A stretch of 64,000 nucleotides of DNA from Hypnocyclicus thermotrophus (GTDB lineage: Bacteria > Fusobacteriota > Fusobacteriia > Fusobacteriales > Fusobacteriaceae), in assembly GCF_004365575.1 (NCBI RefSeq), contig NZ_SOBG01000004.1, positions 1 to 64,000 on the forward strand, written 5' to 3'. The notes beneath the pieces were generated by a model. It was not told the DNA's origin, did no database searches, and worked only from the letters and a program-made list of their open reading frames with translations. Made by a program: the position numbers and the translations under genes. Below, in pieces: positions 62,764-64,000 of the stretch (within the stretch, counting starts at the first letter, position 1; every line of letters starts with the position of its first letter).

Positions 62764-64000
62764 TTATTTGAAAATATTATAAAATTCATCTTTTATTTTA
62801 AAATCTTTTATTTTTATTTGTAAAATTTCTTCGCCTTTATAAAAAACTTTTTCAGGATAATAGACTATATCAAATTTTTGTATTATACAGTTTTGTTCAT
62901 CTATTTTATGCCCTAAATTAAATCCTACTGCAGAATATAATTTTTTATTTTTTTTAATAAATGTTTTAAAATGTCTATTATCTACCCCAAATTTTTTAGT
63001 ATTTATAAATACTACATCTTTATCTAAAAAAAGTGGCTCTGGGTTACCAAGTCCATAAGGCGATAACTCTTGTAAATCTCTTAATATTTCATCATTTATA
63101 TCTTCTAATTTTAATTCACTATCTATATTTATTTGTTTTTTTTGTTTTTTATCACCATTTTTTAAAATATACTCTCCTACTAACTCTTTTATTTCTTCTA
63201 AGTCATTAATATTTGCTACAAATCCCGCAGCTAAATCATGACCACCAAATCTATTAAATTTATGAGAAATTTGAGATAGTACATTGAATATATTTATCCC
63301 TGATATACTCCTACAAGAAGCTTTTCCTACGCCATTTCGTGTACTTACAATAAATACTGGTACATTATATTTTATCGAAAGCCTAGATGAAACAACGCCT
63401 ATGACTCCAGGGTGCCATTTTTCTGATATTTCAAATATATATTTTATATTTTTTATATTATTATATTTTTTATCAATTTCATTAAATATTACTTTTTCAA
63501 GAGCTCTTCTTTTTTTGTTTAATTTTTTCATTTCTTCTATTATATCATATATATTAAACTCATCTTCTTCTAAAAAAAACTCTACTCCAATTCTTGAATT
63601 TCCCACTCTACCTAATGCATTTAAAAGCGGTGATATAAAAAAACTAATATCTGTTGTCGTTATCTCTTTTTTATTAAATCTTAAATATTTTAATAAATAT
63701 ACAAGACCCTTTATATTAGTATTTCTTATTTTTTTTAATCCATTTTTTATTATTACTCTATTTTCATCTATCATAGGAACTACATCTGCTACTGTTCCTA
63801 TCATAATAATATCTATATATTCATAAATTTCATTTAAATCTTCATCTAATGCCGTATATACAGCTTCAGCTAATTTTAATGCTACTCCAGCTCCAGAAAG
63901 AAATTTGAATTTATAATTTTTACTTAATTTGGGATTAATAGTCACTATAGTTTTATCATCTTCTTCTACTAATTTATGATGATCTGTTATTACTATATCT
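62764..64000 (-). CDS. recJ: Single-stranded-DNA exonuclease RecJ, C-terminal part (cut by window end)
   Basis: RecJ degrades single-stranded DNA 5' to 3' in repair. The reading frame runs without a stop to the right edge of the window, so the N-terminal part is missing. The visible part begins in the DHH domain: the DIVITDHH motif lies at the edge (about 63970-64000), followed by GAGVALKLAEAV and GTVADVVPM, and a DHHA1 domain with RFGGHDLAAGF. The GTG at 63945 is an internal codon and not a start, because motif III lies upstream. It is cotranscribed with tig (16-base gap). Confidence 0.93.
   Translation of the reverse strand, partial: DIVITDHHKLVEEDDKTIVTINPKLSKNYKFKFLSGAGVALKLAEAVYTALDEDLNEIYEYIDIIMIGTVADVVPMIDENRVIIKNGLKKIRNTNIKGLVYLLKYLRFNKKEITTTDISFFISPLLNALGRVGNSRIGVEFFLEEDEFNIYDIIEEMKKLNKKRRALEKVIFNEIDKKYNNIKNIKYIFEISEKWHPGVIGVVSSRLSIKYNVPVFIVSTRNGVGKASCRSISGINIFNVLSQISHKFNRFGGHDLAAGFVANINDLEEIKELVGEYILKNGDKKQKKQINIDSELKLEDINDEILRDLQELSPYGLGNPEPLFLDKDVVFINTKKFGVDNRHFKTFIKKNKKLYSAVGFNLGHKIDEQNCIIQKFDIVYYPEKVFYKGEEILQIKIKDFKIKDEFYNIFK

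Noticed and set aside
63284-63826. Plus-strand open frame opposite recJ
   Set aside because: Shadow of recJ, which shows clear conserved motifs on the minus strand.
63945-64000. GTG at 63945 as the start of recJ
   Set aside because: The frame continues upstream to the window end and includes the DHH motif, so the gene is cut by the edge and not short.
1-64000. CRISPR arrays, tRNA/rRNA genes and insertion sequences
   Set aside because: No regularly spaced repeats, no cloverleaf or rRNA signature and no transposase were noticed; a covariance-model scan could still find a small RNA that I missed.

Overview
The window looks like a chromosomal segment of a very AT-rich, outer-membrane-bearing anaerobe, most likely a member of the Fusobacteriota. 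The reasons are the low G+C, the mix of diderm features (a beta-barrel porin with a terminal Phe, HflK/HflC) with Firmicutes-like ones (DisA, a FabK-type reductase, YesM/YesN/YesL, BioY), and the gene order. This is inference from gene content; there is no rRNA gene here. The glucan-degrading genes suggest a marine or algal-polymer lifestyle.

Region 1 (0.1-14.5 kb, minus strand) is one long collinear cluster of housekeeping genes. From its promoter it runs yceD, rpmF, plsX, fabH, fabD, fabG, acpP, fabF, rnc, a radical SAM gene, rng, coaD, radA, disA, hflK and hflC, ending at a terminator at 121-147. It makes the type II fatty-acid apparatus and adds RNA processing, CoA synthesis, recombination, c-di-AMP synthesis and membrane quality control. 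Clear sigma70-type promoters lie before yceD, fabD and acpP.

Region 2 (14.5-18.7 kb) holds bioY (plus), leuC-leuD (minus) and a FabK/nitronate-monooxygenase-type flavoprotein (minus), each bounded by strong terminators.

Region 3 (18.7-40.3 kb, minus) is a complete utilisation locus for a beta-1,3-glucan, probably laminarin. A secreted GH16 with three CBM4-like modules, an outer-membrane porin, a Big2/carbohydrate-binding lipoprotein and a GH16 lipoprotein form an outer set. A LplB/YtcP/solute-binding ABC importer, a YesM/YesN two-component system, two giant GH94-clan phosphorylases (GH161-like and GH149-like), a GH30 and YesL form the inner set. Two 40-bp boxes, 33/40 identical and each about 80 nt before the first start codon of one of the two sets, are the best candidates for the YesN operators.

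Region 4 (40.3-51.5 kb, plus) holds an HPt-like protein and an OmpR-type regulator without a kinase, a 346-bp spacer with a tandem repeat, accD-accA, pfkA-pyk, a periplasmic-propeller diguanylate cyclase, recR and an HTH/TPR regulator. The accD promoter carries a 12-of-14-base motif (ATTACAnnTGTTAT) that also sits at the fabD transcription start, suggesting a shared lipid-synthesis repressor.

Region 5 (51.4-64 kb, minus) holds a PLD-nuclease/helicase/DUF3427 protein with a NUDIX hydrolase and a membrane phosphoesterase, then recJ (cut by the window end), tig, clpP, clpX, lon, a flavin reductase gene and engB. No tRNA, rRNA, CRISPR array or insertion sequence was seen.
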